Origin: Peptoniphilus ovalis
GTDB lineage: Bacteria; Bacillota; Clostridia; Tissierellales; Peptoniphilaceae
Assembly (NCBI RefSeq): GCF_018919265.1
Contig: NZ_JAHLQO010000001.1
Coordinates: 310,001-374,000, forward strand
Length of the DNA: 64,000 bases
Reading direction: 5' to 3'
Part shown: positions 23,092 through 31,597 of the stretch, piece by piece
Numbering within the stretch: the first letter of the stretch is position 1
How the letters are laid out: every line of letters starts with the position of its first letter
Made by a program: the position numbers and the translations under genes
The notes under the pieces: model-generated
The model's database searches: none
The model's input: the letters and a program-made list of their open reading frames with translations, nothing else
Told to the model about the DNA's origin: nothing

Positions 23092-24447
23092 GTGGATAAA
23101 AATCAAATTTTAGAAACAGTTAGAATGCTAGATTCTGAAAATCTAGACATTAGAACTGTAACTTTAGGCATTTCACTTCTCGATTGTATTGATGAAGATG
23201 GCGAAAAATCTAGAGAAAAAATTTACAACAAAATAATTAAATATGGAAAAAATCTAGTTGAATATGCAAATGAGATAGGAAGAAAATATGGAGTTGAAAT
23301 TGTAAACAAAAGAATTTCAGTAACTCCTATTGCACTTATTGCAGGCGCGACAGATGAAAAAGATTACTTAGAATTTGCAAAGACTCTTGACAGAGCTGCA
23401 AAGGAAATTGGTGTAGACTTTATTGGCGGATTCTCAGCACTTGTGCATGGCGACATGACTCCAGCTGATGAAAAATTAATCCGTTCAATCCCAGAAGTTT
23501 TAAAAAAGACAGAAAAAGTCTGCTCATCAATAAATGTTGGAACTACAAAAAATGGACTTAATATGGATGCAGTTAAGCTACTTGGTGAAGTTATTGTAAA
23601 AACTGCAGAAAATACAAAGGACCAAGACTCCATAGGATGTGCAAAACTTGTAGTATTTGCAAATGCCGTTGAAGACAATCCATTTATGGCGGGGGCATTT
23701 CACGGAGTTGGAATGGGCGATGTAGTGCTTCATGTTGGAGTATCTGGTCCCGGAGTAGTTAAATACGCACTAGAAAAAGTTCGTGGCGAAAGCTTTAACA
23801 TAGTTTCTGAAACAATTAAGAAAACTGCATTTAAGATTACAAGACTTGGAGAATTAATTGGTAAAGAAGTTGCTGATAAAATTGGCGTACCTTTTGGCAC
23901 AATTGATTTATCCCTTGCACCAACTCCTGCAATTGGAGATTCTGTTGCAAGAATTTTAGAAGAAATTGGTATCGAATTTGCAGGTGGACATGGAACAACT
24001 GCTGCTCTTGCAATGCTTAATGATGCCGTTAAAAAGGGTGGAATCATGGCAAGTGATCATGTAGGTGGACTTAGTGGAGCATTTATTCCTGTATCTGAAG
24101 ATGAAGGGATGATTGCAGCTGCAAGAGATGGACACATTGGACTTGACAAACTTGAAGCCATGACTTGCGTGTGTTCAGTAGGTCTTGATATGATTGCAAT
24201 TCCAGGAGATACAAGGCCTTCAACAATTTCTGCAATAATTGCAGATGAGGCAATGATTGGTATAATAAATCAAAAGACAACTGCAGTAAGACTTATACCA
24301 GTAATTGGAAAGGGAGTTGGCGAAGAAGCAGTCTTTGGAGGACTTTTAGGTTCTGCACCGATTATACCAGTGCATCAAGGATCATGTGAAGACTTTGCAA
24401 ATAGAGGTGGCTATATACCAGCACCTGTACACAGTTTTAAAAATTAG
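23092..24447 (+). CDS. UPF0210 (DUF711) family protein
   Basis: 451 residues from a GTG five bases after GGAGG. An upstream in-frame start inside the ACT gene is rejected. The family's long glycine-rich segments are present ([52 protein letters not shown]). Some relatives adopt a PFL-like/glycyl-radical barrel fold without a known reaction. A terminator follows at once. Confidence 0.88.
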   Translation: MDKNQILETVRMLDSENLDIRTVTLGISLLDCIDEDGEKSREKIYNKIIKYGKNLVEYANEIGRKYGVEIVNKRISVTPIALIAGATDEKDYLEFAKTLDRAAKEIGVDFIGGFSALVHGDMTPADEKLIRSIPEVLKKTEKVCSSINVGTTKNGLNMDAVKLLGEVIVKTAENTKDQDSIGCAKLVVFANAVEDNPFMAGAFHGVGMGDVVLHVGVSGPGVVKYALEKVRGESFNIVSETIKKTAFKITRLGELIGKEVADKIGVPFGTIDLSLAPTPAIGDSVARILEEIGIEFAGGHGTTAALAMLNDAVKKGGIMASDHVGGLSGAFIPVSEDEGMIAAARDGHIGLDKLEAMTCVCSVGLDMIAIPGDTRPSTISAIIADEAMIGIINQKTTAVRLIPVIGKGVGEEAVFGGLLGSAPIIPVHQGSCEDFANRGGYIPAPVHSFKN

Positions 24448-24452
24448 TTAAA

Positions 24453-24476
24453 GAAGGTTTTATGCCTTCTTTTTTT
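24453..24476 (+). terminator. Terminator after the UPF0210 gene
   Basis: GAAGG / CCTTC hairpin and seven T, ending a few bases before the ribosome site of the next gene. Confidence 0.75.
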
Positions 24477-24488
24477 ATAGGAGGAATA

Positions 24489-24983
24489 ATGAGTTTTGAA
24501 TTAAAGGGAATTGAAAATTTAGATAATCTTGGAAGACTTAAGTATATGCTTGATTTTTCTAAGGCTACAATAGATACTGAAAATGATTTTATTGCAATGA
24601 TGGCAAATATTTCTTCAATAATCATGGCGACTGTAGAGGATTTAAACTGGGCGGGATTTTATATCGTAAGGGGAGATGAGCTAGTTCTTGGACCTTTTCA
24701 AGGACTTCCAGCTTGCACAAGACTTAAAGATGAAGGAGTTTGCGTGGCTTCGTGGAAGAGCAAAAAGCCTGTGAGAGTTGAAAATGTGCATGAATTTGAT
24801 GGACATGTGGCATGCGATTCTGCTTCTAATTCTGAGCTTGTTCTGCCTCTTCTTTTAAACAATGAAGTGGTGGCAGTTTTGGATTTAGATTCTCCATTAA
24901 TTGGACGATTTTCTGAAGTTGAAGAGGAGTATTTTGTGGAGCTTGTCAAGGAAATGGAAAAGGATCTTTCTAAAAATTTATAA
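24489..24983 (+). CDS. msrC: Free methionine-(R)-sulfoxide reductase (GAF domain)
   Basis: 164 residues from the ATG at 24489 (AGGAGG upstream). The family signature WAGFYIV, LGPFQGLPACTR, GVC and HVACDSASNSELVLPL places the three functional cysteines (ACTR, GVC, ACDS) as expected. LDLDSPLIGRFSEVEEEY closes the GAF domain. It reduces free Met-R-sulfoxide with thioredoxin-type reductant. The oxidative-damage role fits an anaerobe exposed to host oxidants. Confidence 0.93.
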   Translation: MSFELKGIENLDNLGRLKYMLDFSKATIDTENDFIAMMANISSIIMATVEDLNWAGFYIVRGDELVLGPFQGLPACTRLKDEGVCVASWKSKKPVRVENVHEFDGHVACDSASNSELVLPLLLNNEVVAVLDLDSPLIGRFSEVEEEYFVELVKEMEKDLSKNL

Positions 24984-25054
24984 ATTTATTTAGAGGATTG
25001 TACCTTTGAATTAAAAAAAGCACGCGAATAAAAAATAATATGTGTTTTTTAGTT

Positions 25055-25091
25055 GGGACAGTCCCCATTTAAACCTGCCAGGGACAGTCCC
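25055..25091. repeat. Two GGGACAGTCCC palindromes in a GC-richer intergenic stretch
   Basis: Copies at 25055-25065 and 25081-25091. Nearby are GGGACT and further GTCCC blocks and a minus-strand terminator (about 25188-25208, GGCAGC / GCCGCC plus T run). The 229-base gap has no gene; its base composition differs from the surroundings. Possibly a mobile intergenic repeat. Confidence 0.45.
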
Positions 25092-25212
25092 ATAAACAAA
25101 AGGCAGTCATGGGACTAGACCTTTTAACGCAATAGAGCTGAAAGGCAGCCGGCTAACACTATTTACGAAAGTCCCATAAATATGAAAAAAAGGCAGCACA
25201 GCCGCCTTAATC

Positions 25213-26031
25213 TTACTTGTTCTTTGAAAATTCTTCTGCTTTTGCGATAAATGATTTATATAAATTTAACGCATTTTCATCATTATCAGCTACAATTTGA
25301 TCTTCTGGATGGTATTGAACTCCCAAGAAATAAGTCTTGTCAGTTCTTTCAATTGCCTCAATTGTTCCATCATCAGCCTTTGCAATAACCTTTAGATTAT
25401 CGCCAAGATCTTTAATTGTTTGGTGATGCCAAGAGTTTACTTCAATTACACCATCTTTACCTATTGCATCTGCAAGTAAATTATCTTTATCTACAGTTAT
25501 ATTGTGTTTTACATATACTTCAAGATTTGGATCTCTGTGCACTATATCAGTTGGGTTTTGAACAATTATATCTTGATATAATGTTCCACCAGATAAAATA
25601 TTTGTAAGTTGCATTCCTCTACAAGTTGCAATTGTCGGTTTGTCTTCTTCTAAAAGTGCCTGAACTAAGAAAAGGTCTGAACTGTCTCTTCTTTCATCAA
25701 TTTCTTCTAGAGTTTCAATTGGCTCTTCATTGTAAAGTGCAGGGTTTAAGTCTGCTCCACCAGTTACAATTACACCACTTACATTTGAGATTTCTTTCTT
25801 AGCTTGCTCAAGAGATTTAATTTCATTTAAGAAAACAACCTCAGCACCTGCTTTTCTAAGTGCGTCTGCAAAAACTTGAGTATCTTCGTCTACCTTGTCT
25901 TTTGAATCCTCGTGTGCATCGTCTGTAGACCAAGAAAGTCCGATTTTAGGGGCTTCAGTTTTTTGAGAGCAACCTGTCAATACTAAAATTGCAAGAATTA
26001 AAATAGCTAGTACTTTTAAATTTCTTTTCAT
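25213..26031 (-). CDS. Lipoprotein with class I glutamine amidotransferase (peptidase C26) domain
   Basis: 272 residues. Lipobox LTGC (Cys21). The amidotransferase triad is complete: Cys137 in ATCRGMQ, His241 and Glu243 in VQYHPE. An oxyanion-strand motif (VIVTGGADLNP) is at 87-97 and SWHHQ near 200. Relatives are cytoplasmic gamma-glutamyl-GABA hydrolases (PuuD-like) and gamma-glutamyl hydrolases. An exported, membrane-anchored form suggests cleavage of gamma-glutamyl compounds, perhaps folyl-polyglutamate or peptides, outside the cell. That substrate is a guess. Confidence 0.85.
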   Translation of the reverse strand: MKRNLKVLAILILAILVLTGCSQKTEAPKIGLSWSTDDAHEDSKDKVDEDTQVFADALRKAGAEVVFLNEIKSLEQAKKEISNVSGVIVTGGADLNPALYNEEPIETLEEIDERRDSSDLFLVQALLEEDKPTIATCRGMQLTNILSGGTLYQDIIVQNPTDIVHRDPNLEVYVKHNITVDKDNLLADAIGKDGVIEVNSWHHQTIKDLGDNLKVIAKADDGTIEAIERTDKTYFLGVQYHPEDQIVADNDENALNLYKSFIAKAEEFSKNK

Positions 26032-26134
26032 TTTTTTCTCCTTATAATAAAATTAACCTTTTTAATTATAAATGGTGTAAGATAAAAATACTAGCTTTTT
26101 TTATTAAATTTAACAAAAACTTTAAAATATTAAA

Positions 26135-26671
26135 TTATTCTATGATTTTAAAAATTGCATCTGAAGATTTTCTCTTCTTTTCTCGAAGTTTGTCGTTTTT
26201 TGCATAGCCAATTGCTATTACAAGTCTTACTCTTGATTTAATGCCAAGTAAATCTTGAAGCTTCTTTTCGTCAAACCAACCTAATATGCAAGTTGAAAGC
26301 CCAAGAGTTGTCGCCTGTGCAGTAAAATATGCGACAGAAATTCCAATATCAACTGATTTAAAATCTTGATCCTTTACAGATGAGCCAATTTTTGCAGTTA
26401 AGTTGTAATTTTCTTCAGTTATAACGGCAAAGGTGTTTACATCTTTTGCAAAGGAGTTCATTGCTCCAAGAGTTAAATATTTTGAAAGAGATTTTGCCTT
26501 ATCTCCCTTGACTATGTGATAAAAATATGGCTGTGCATTGCAAGCTGATGGTGATAATTTCATAGATTCAAGGCATGATAAAATCTTATCGTCTTCTACT
26601 TCTCTATCCTTATCATAATCTCTAACAGATTGCCTGATTTTTGCAATTTCAATAAATTCATTAAATTCCAT
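26135..26671 (-). CDS. Nitroreductase-family flavoprotein
   Basis: 178 residues. The start RQSVRDYDKD, the SPSACNAQPYFYHIV segment, and the LGLSTCILGWFDE and VIAIGYAKNDKLREKKRK end pattern match FMN-dependent NAD(P)H nitroreductases. Probably a homodimer reducing quinones or nitro compounds; substrate unknown. AGGGAT precedes the ATG. The gene follows the YaiI-glutaredoxin gene by four bases, so the two are co-transcribed. Confidence 0.9.
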   Translation of the reverse strand: MEFNEFIEIAKIRQSVRDYDKDREVEDDKILSCLESMKLSPSACNAQPYFYHIVKGDKAKSLSKYLTLGAMNSFAKDVNTFAVITEENYNLTAKIGSSVKDQDFKSVDIGISVAYFTAQATTLGLSTCILGWFDEKKLQDLLGIKSRVRLVIAIGYAKNDKLREKKRKSSDAIFKIIE

Positions 26672-26675
26672 AAAA

Positions 26676-27365
26676 TCATCCCTTTAAAAATTCATCTAAA
26701 CTTCCATCAAAAAAGAAATAATCATCATCTCTTTTAAGAACTGGAACTCCAACTTTATTTTCTTCTACAATTTCATCAAATTCTTCAGAGAAATCTCTTT
26801 CTTTTAGAAATCTCTTTAAATTAGCCATGGACTCAGTAATATCCACAATCTCTACATTTAGATTTTTATCATTAATCTCTTTAATAGCTGGTGGACAGTC
26901 TGGGCAAAGGCTTGAAACAAAAAGTGTCATCATATTTATCTCCTCCAAAAATTCATTAAGTACTTTATAAAAATTCATATCATCTTCTTTTTTTCTCTTA
27001 GAGATATGAGTGTAAATTTTTTGCTCTCTCAACTTTCTATTTATATGTCTTTTGCTAAGCTCACTTAAAATATTGTCATCATCAATAAACTTACCCTGAA
27101 AGTCTAAGATAATTGCGGACTTAGAAAGAGCAAGAGAAGAAAGTCCTCTGTCATTTGTTATAACAAGGTCTCCTTTATTTGCATGATTTGCAATATATAG
27201 ATCAGCCTCTTCCTTGTTTACATCCACATCTATAATCTTACCATAACTCGTCTCAAAGACTTGGGTGAAATTTTTGACCAAAAGAAGCTTCGCACCGTAT
27301 TTCTTTGAAAGATTAATTACAATATCTCTAATAGGAGCTCCGTCAGCATCTAGTAAAATTTTCAT
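26676..27365 (-). CDS. YaiI/YqxD (DUF188) domain fused in frame to a glutaredoxin-like domain
   Basis: 229 residues. Residues 1-145 are DUF188 (MKILLDADGAPIRDIVI, VITNDRGLSSLAL), a PIN/NYN-like putative nuclease. Residues 146-229 are a glutaredoxin-like domain with active-site SSLCPDCPPA and the VGVPVL cis-Pro strand. At the joint the DNA reads GGAGGAG (26940-26946), six bases, then ATG ATG (26931-26933). That is a perfect internal ribosome site, so the glutaredoxin may also be made alone. The usual DADACP motif reads DADGAP. Confidence 0.85.
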   Translation of the reverse strand: MKILLDADGAPIRDIVINLSKKYGAKLLLVKNFTQVFETSYGKIIDVDVNKEEADLYIANHANKGDLVITNDRGLSSLALSKSAIILDFQGKFIDDDNILSELSKRHINRKLREQKIYTHISKRKKEDDMNFYKVLNEFLEEINMMTLFVSSLCPDCPPAIKEINDKNLNVEIVDITESMANLKRFLKERDFSEEFDEIVEENKVGVPVLKRDDDYFFFDGSLDEFLKG

Positions 27366-27487
27366 AGACCCTCCTTTGTAATTTTTTACCCATTTTGTGA
27401 AATTTTATCCTTATAGAGTATTAATAAAAGCAAAAACTATTGAAAATTAGATGAATTTTTAATAGACTAAGATAAGGAGGATTTCCG

Positions 27488-28549
27488 ATGAAATATATTT
27501 ACAGAATTTTTATATTCTTGACAGTTGTCCTGCTCCTAGGGGCACTTGGGCTTACATTTATGTTTATGCCAAGGGGCGAAAAGTTATCAGAAAATGAAAA
27601 TACAAAACGAGAAGAAACTATAGATGAACCTAGAAAAGCTAGCGTATTTAATGAAGATAAGGACATTGTCAATATTCTCTTAATTGGAATCGACTCAAGT
27701 GAAGTTACATACGAAGTTGACGAGGACTCAAAAAGAGCAGACACAATAATGGTTTTATCAATTGATCCAAAAATCAATAAAGTTAGACTATTATCAGTGC
27801 CAAGAGACACGAGATATAAAATAAAGGGCTATGACAATTATAGAATAAATGCAGCATATTCCCGTGGAGGAATTGAACTTCAAGTATCATCAGTTGAAGA
27901 TTTGCTTGGAATAGATATTAATCATTATATAACTGTGAATTATGAAGCAGTTAAAGAGCTTGTAGATGCAATAGGTGGAGTTGAAGTTTATACACCAGAG
28001 TATAAATACACTGACCCTTCAACAATACCTCCACTTGTAATAGATTTTGAAGAAGGTTTACATTTATTAGATGGAGAAGAATCTGTTAAATACCTAAGAA
28101 TTAGAAAGCTATATGAAAACCAAGACCTTGACAGAATCAAAGCTCAACAAGGTTTTATTATGGCGTTATTTGACAAGATGAAAAATCCTAAGATGATTTT
28201 AAAACTTCCAAAACTAATATCAATTGCAAATAGACATATTGAGACAGACTTAAGTTATGCAGAATTATCTTATCTTGCATATTATGGACTAAGCCTTGAA
28301 AAAGATGACATCAATATGGAACTACTTGAAGGCGAAATGAGAAAGGGTTCACCACTTTATTATGTGGATTATGACAATGCAAAATATCAAGCGAGAAGTT
28401 TTGCAAAACTCAGAGACAATACAGAAGAGATAAGTGATGAAAACTTGACAGAAGAAGAAAGAGAAGAAAAATTAAAAAATGAAGAACTTAGAAATAGAAT
28501 AGATAGAGAATCTGGTGGAGTTTCAAGTTCAAATGAAGAGGATGTGTGA
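27488..28549 (+). CDS. LytR-CpsA-Psr (LCP) family cell-wall glycopolymer ligase
   Basis: 353 residues. One N-terminal membrane segment (about 4-26), then an extracellular LCP domain: NILLIGIDSSE near 58, RADTIMVLSIDP near 78, LLSVPRDTRY near 100 with the conserved Arg/Asp, and a late KYLRIRK. LCP proteins transfer polyprenyl-phosphate-linked wall polymers to peptidoglycan. The SLH proteins of this genome need such polymers as anchors. The acidic C-terminal tail from about 310 is low complexity. AAGGAGG precedes the ATG. Confidence 0.9.
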   Translation: MKYIYRIFIFLTVVLLLGALGLTFMFMPRGEKLSENENTKREETIDEPRKASVFNEDKDIVNILLIGIDSSEVTYEVDEDSKRADTIMVLSIDPKINKVRLLSVPRDTRYKIKGYDNYRINAAYSRGGIELQVSSVEDLLGIDINHYITVNYEAVKELVDAIGGVEVYTPEYKYTDPSTIPPLVIDFEEGLHLLDGEESVKYLRIRKLYENQDLDRIKAQQGFIMALFDKMKNPKMILKLPKLISIANRHIETDLSYAELSYLAYYGLSLEKDDINMELLEGEMRKGSPLYYVDYDNAKYQARSFAKLRDNTEEISDENLTEEEREEKLKNEELRNRIDRESGGVSSSNEEDV

Positions 28550-28564
28550 AGCATCCTTTTTTTA
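28539..28564 (+). terminator. Terminator overlapping the LCP stop codon
   Basis: GGATG-TGTGAAG-CATCC followed by seven or more T; the TGA stop lies in the loop. Confidence 0.8.
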
Positions 28565-28654
28565 ATGGTACTGAGACGAGCGACTGGTCGTGAGTCGGAG
28601 ATGTCAAAATAATACTGAGACAAGAGAATTTTATGAAGTTTTTGCATAAATTTA

Positions 28655-28683
28655 ACCACTTAACTTAAATTTTCTACCACTTA
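28655..28683 (+). promoter_or_regulatory. LytTR direct-repeat operator
   Basis: ACCACTTA at 28655-28662 and 28676-28683, a 21-base period (two helical turns), the expected spacing for a LytTR dimer. TATAAT follows near 28698 and the LytTR gene at 28744, so autoregulation is likely. Confidence 0.65.
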
Positions 28684-28743
28684 CACAAAATCTAGTGAAT
28701 TATAATTTTATTATTTTATAATTAAAGCATAAGGAGGTCAAAA

Positions 28744-29184
28744 GTGAATGTAAAGATTATTATTGATGAAGTTTATAAGGAGACAATTGTAAAAATTTTT
28801 ACCAATAAGTATTCTAAGGAAATTGAAAATATAAAAGAGAGTCTTGAAGGAAGTTCTAGTGATAAGATAACTGCCTTTAAAGATGACGAAATTAAGTTAA
28901 TCGACTACAAATATATTTCTAGGTTTTTTGCAGAAAATAATAAAATCTATCTTGAAAGTGGAAAGGATACATTTACAACAAGACTTAGAATATATGAACT
29001 AGAGGATAGGCTTCCAAAGAATAAATTTATAAAAATTTCTCGCTCTGAAATTGTAAATTTAGATTACATCAATAGGCTTGACCTTTCTTTTACTGGCACA
29101 ATTGCTCTTGAAATGAAAGATGGCAATGTTACTTATGTTTCTAGAAGAAATCTTAAGAATTTTAAAAAGGCCCTTGGTCTTTAG
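28744..29184 (+). CDS. LytTR-family DNA-binding regulator
   Basis: 146 residues, GTG start after AGGAGG. Residues 50-146 are a LytTR domain (YISRFFAENNKIYLESG, then FIKISRSEIVNLDYI). There is no receiver domain, so it is not a classical response regulator. LytTR without receiver paired with a DUF3021 membrane protein is a recognised type in Firmicutes, in which the membrane protein probably controls the regulator. The partner is eight bases downstream. Confidence 0.9.
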   Translation: MNVKIIIDEVYKETIVKIFTNKYSKEIENIKESLEGSSSDKITAFKDDEIKLIDYKYISRFFAENNKIYLESGKDTFTTRLRIYELEDRLPKNKFIKISRSEIVNLDYINRLDLSFTGTIALEMKDGNVTYVSRRNLKNFKKALGL

Positions 29185-29192
29185 GGGGAATT

Positions 29193-29618
29193 ATGAAAAA
29201 TTTATCGAAATTTACAGTATCTTTTTTAGTTGGCGTTGGTATTGGAGCTATTATTGAAATGATTATGACATTGATTTTCAAAGAATTTATTGTAGGAACT
29301 CCAGATTTTGTAGCTATACACTCTCCCGAATTTGTAAAAGTTTCGCAGACATTAATTTATGGTGGTTTTGGAATAGTTTCTGTTTTGGCGTCTAAAATTT
29401 ATGAAAAGAAGCTATCGCTTTTTGTGCAAGCTACAACTCACATGGCTTCTATGCTTTTATATTTTTTATTTGCAGGTTATTTCTTAAAATGGTTTGATAA
29501 TATCACGGGATTAGTTATGTCAATTATCTCATTCTTTATAATTTATTTAATTATTTGGAGCGTGTTTTATTTTATAAATAAGAGAGAAATTGAAGAGATT
29601 AATAAAAAATTATCTTGA
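29193..29618 (+). CDS. DUF3021 membrane protein, partner of the LytTR regulator
   Basis: 141 residues with four hydrophobic segments, about 8-30, 47-65, 78-97 and 105-128, and a short charged tail. It follows the LytTR gene on the same transcript and a terminator follows it. Likely inhibitor or sensor for the LytTR protein (inferred from conserved pairing). Confidence 0.85.
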   Translation: MKNLSKFTVSFLVGVGIGAIIEMIMTLIFKEFIVGTPDFVAIHSPEFVKVSQTLIYGGFGIVSVLASKIYEKKLSLFVQATTHMASMLLYFLFAGYFLKWFDNITGLVMSIISFFIIYLIIWSVFYFINKREIEEINKKLS

Positions 29619-29621
29619 TTA

Positions 29622-29652
29622 AAAGATTTCCTATTATGGGGAATCTTTTTTT
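29622..29652 (+). terminator. Terminator after the LytTR pair
   Basis: AAAGATTTCC-TATTATG-GGGAATCTTT with T run; it runs directly into the next promoter. Confidence 0.85.
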
Positions 29653-29653
29653 A

Positions 29654-29690
29654 TTGACAAGTGTTACATACTGTTATATAGTGTTATATA
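29654..29690 (+). promoter_or_regulatory. Promoter with three 10-bp direct repeats (GntR operator)
   Basis: TTGACA (29654-29659), 17 bases, TATAGT (29677-29682). GTTACATA, GTTATATA and GTTATATA start at 29663, 29673 and 29683, exactly one helical turn apart, spanning the -10 and start site. Likely autorepression by the GntR protein. Confidence 0.7.
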
Positions 29691-29704
29691 TAAAGGAGCT
29701 CCAA

Positions 29705-30088
29705 ATGAAGATAATTTTAATTAACAATTCCTCTGTTCCTCTTTACGAGCAGATTAAGGAATCGATAAAAGAAAATATTTTAAAAGACAAAATAAAATCT
29801 GGCGAGAAACTTCCTTCTGTTAGAAATCTTTCTAAGGAGTTAGGCGTAAGCATTTTAACTGTTAAAAAGGCCTATGACGAGCTTGAATCAGAAGGCTTCA
29901 TCGAGTCTAGGCAAGGTCTTGGGACTTTTGTTGCAGAAGAAGATCCTAATTTAAGAAGGGAAGAAAAGCAAAAGATTTTAGAGGAGAATTTATCAAAGGC
30001 AATTGAAATCTCTAAGGAAATTAAGCTTTCAAAGGAAACTTTCCTAGAACTTTTTGAATATTTATATGGAGGAGAAGAAAATGGATAA
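29705..30088 (+). CDS. GntR-family regulator, YtrA type
   Basis: 127 residues from the ATG at 29705 (AAAGGAG upstream; the longer frame reads through the promoter). N-terminal winged helix (PLYEQIKESIKENILKD, KSGEKLPSVRNLSKELGVS, GFIESRQGLGTFV) and only a short helical C-terminus, as in YtrA-type regulators of ABC transporters. It overlaps the ATPase gene by eight bases. Confidence 0.92.
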   Translation: MKIILINNSSVPLYEQIKESIKENILKDKIKSGEKLPSVRNLSKELGVSILTVKKAYDELESEGFIESRQGLGTFVAEEDPNLRREEKQKILEENLSKAIEISKEIKLSKETFLELFEYLYGGEENG

Positions 30089-30926
30089 TAAGATTGAAGT
30101 TAAAAACCTTCACAAAAAGTTTGATCATTTTACACTTGGCGAAAATTCTTTTTCTATACCAAAGGGTTACATCACAGGATTTATAGGCAAAAATGGAATG
30201 GGAAAAACATCTACTATTAAGGCGATTTTATCTCTTATTAATTACGAAGGAAAAATTTATGTAGATGGAGATGATGTAAAATCACTTGATTATCTGCAAG
30301 ATGTGGGAATTATAATGGATGATTCCCTTCTCTCAAAGGACTGGACTCTTAATAGTGTAAATGATGCAATGAATATTGGATACAATAATTGGCAGGAAGA
30401 TGTATTTTTTGATTATTTAAATAGATTTGGGTTAGATAAGAACTCTAAGGTTAAAGACCTATCTAGAGGAATGAATATAAAGCTAATGCTTTCAATTGCA
30501 CTTTCTCACAAAGCAAATTTACTAATACTTGATGAACCGACATCAGGTCTTGACCCAAGTATGAGAGATGAACTTTCAGATATATTACAAGAATTTGTAG
30601 CAGATGAAGATAATACAGTTTTGTTTTCAACTCATATAACTCAAGACCTTGATAGAATTGCTGATTTTATAATATTTATTGACCATGGTAAAATAATTTT
30701 TTCTGATACTAAGGAAGCTTTCCAAGAAAAATACATTGTAGTAAAGGGCGGAATAGAAGATTTTGATTTACTAAAAGATGTTAAAATTCTTGGTGGCAAG
30801 AAGTTAGCTCATAATTTTGAAGCTTTAGTTGAAAGGGATAAATTTAATGTGGATTCAGATGAACTTGTAATTGAAGAGCCTAATATCGATAGGGTTATGG
30901 TACTTTATGGAAGGAGCAGAATATGA
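30081..30926 (+). CDS. ABC transporter ATP-binding protein
   Basis: 281 residues from the ATG at 30081 (GGAGGAG). Walker A GKNGMGKTS near 40, signature LSRGM near 133, Walker B LLILDEPTSGLDP near 150 and switch His in FSTHI near 188. It pairs with the permease gene, overlapping it by four bases. In YtrA-type operons the transporter usually exports or responds to antimicrobial or wall-active compounds. Confidence 0.93.
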   Translation: MDNKIEVKNLHKKFDHFTLGENSFSIPKGYITGFIGKNGMGKTSTIKAILSLINYEGKIYVDGDDVKSLDYLQDVGIIMDDSLLSKDWTLNSVNDAMNIGYNNWQEDVFFDYLNRFGLDKNSKVKDLSRGMNIKLMLSIALSHKANLLILDEPTSGLDPSMRDELSDILQEFVADEDNTVLFSTHITQDLDRIADFIIFIDHGKIIFSDTKEAFQEKYIVVKGGIEDFDLLKDVKILGGKKLAHNFEALVERDKFNVDSDELVIEEPNIDRVMVLYGRSRI

Positions 30927-31567
30927 GTGAAATTAAAAAGATTTTAAAATTAGACTGGGTAACAACAAGACCATATTTTACAATCAAAAATTTGTTGGTA
31001 ATGATTTTTCTATGTGCAATTCTTTTCTTCTCAACTAAAAATCCACTCACTACAGTTTCAATGCCTCTTATTTTTGCGATACTCTACTCATCTTATCCAT
31101 TCTTAGTGGGAGAAGATGCAGGAATAGATGCTCTTTATAGAATCTTTGGCATAAAGTCAAAGAATGTAGTACTAGGAAGATATATATTTTCTGTATTTTT
31201 ATATATTGGATTTGCCTTGTTTGGACTTTTGGTGGCTTTAGTATTATTTTTACTTGGAAACAAAATTAATGCATCTGAAGTCCTAGGCTCTTACGGAATT
31301 TATACAATTATCTATCTTTTAATAGTAAATTTCCAATATCCATTTTTCTTTAAGCTTGGATATCAAAAAGCAAGACTTGTAGCAATGGTGGGAATTTTCT
31401 TATTTGGTGGTATAGCAGGAGCCTTATTTGCAGGTTTTTCTGAGCTAATATTAAGTCTTTCACAAAATCCAACAGTTTTAATAATTGCAGGTTTAGTTAT
31501 GATAGCTATAATCTTTGCAATTTCAATTAATTTCTCAATAAGATTTTATAGAAAAAAAGACTTTTAA
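30923..31567 (+). CDS. ABC-2 type permease
   Basis: 214 residues with six hydrophobic segments (about 24-42, 46-65, 88-112, 130-150, 155-180, 185-208). Partner of the preceding ATPase in a three-gene GntR operon. Substrate not evident. Confidence 0.88.
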   Translation: MSEIKKILKLDWVTTRPYFTIKNLLVMIFLCAILFFSTKNPLTTVSMPLIFAILYSSYPFLVGEDAGIDALYRIFGIKSKNVVLGRYIFSVFLYIGFALFGLLVALVLFLLGNKINASEVLGSYGIYTIIYLLIVNFQYPFFFKLGYQKARLVAMVGIFLFGGIAGALFAGFSELILSLSQNPTVLIIAGLVMIAIIFAISINFSIRFYRKKDF

Positions 31568-31568
31568 A

Positions 31569-31597
31569 AAAGGATGCATCTTGGCATCCTTTATTTT
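31569..31597. terminator. Bidirectional terminator
   Basis: GGATGC-ATCTTG-GCATCC flanked by A and T runs between convergent genes. Confidence 0.85.
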
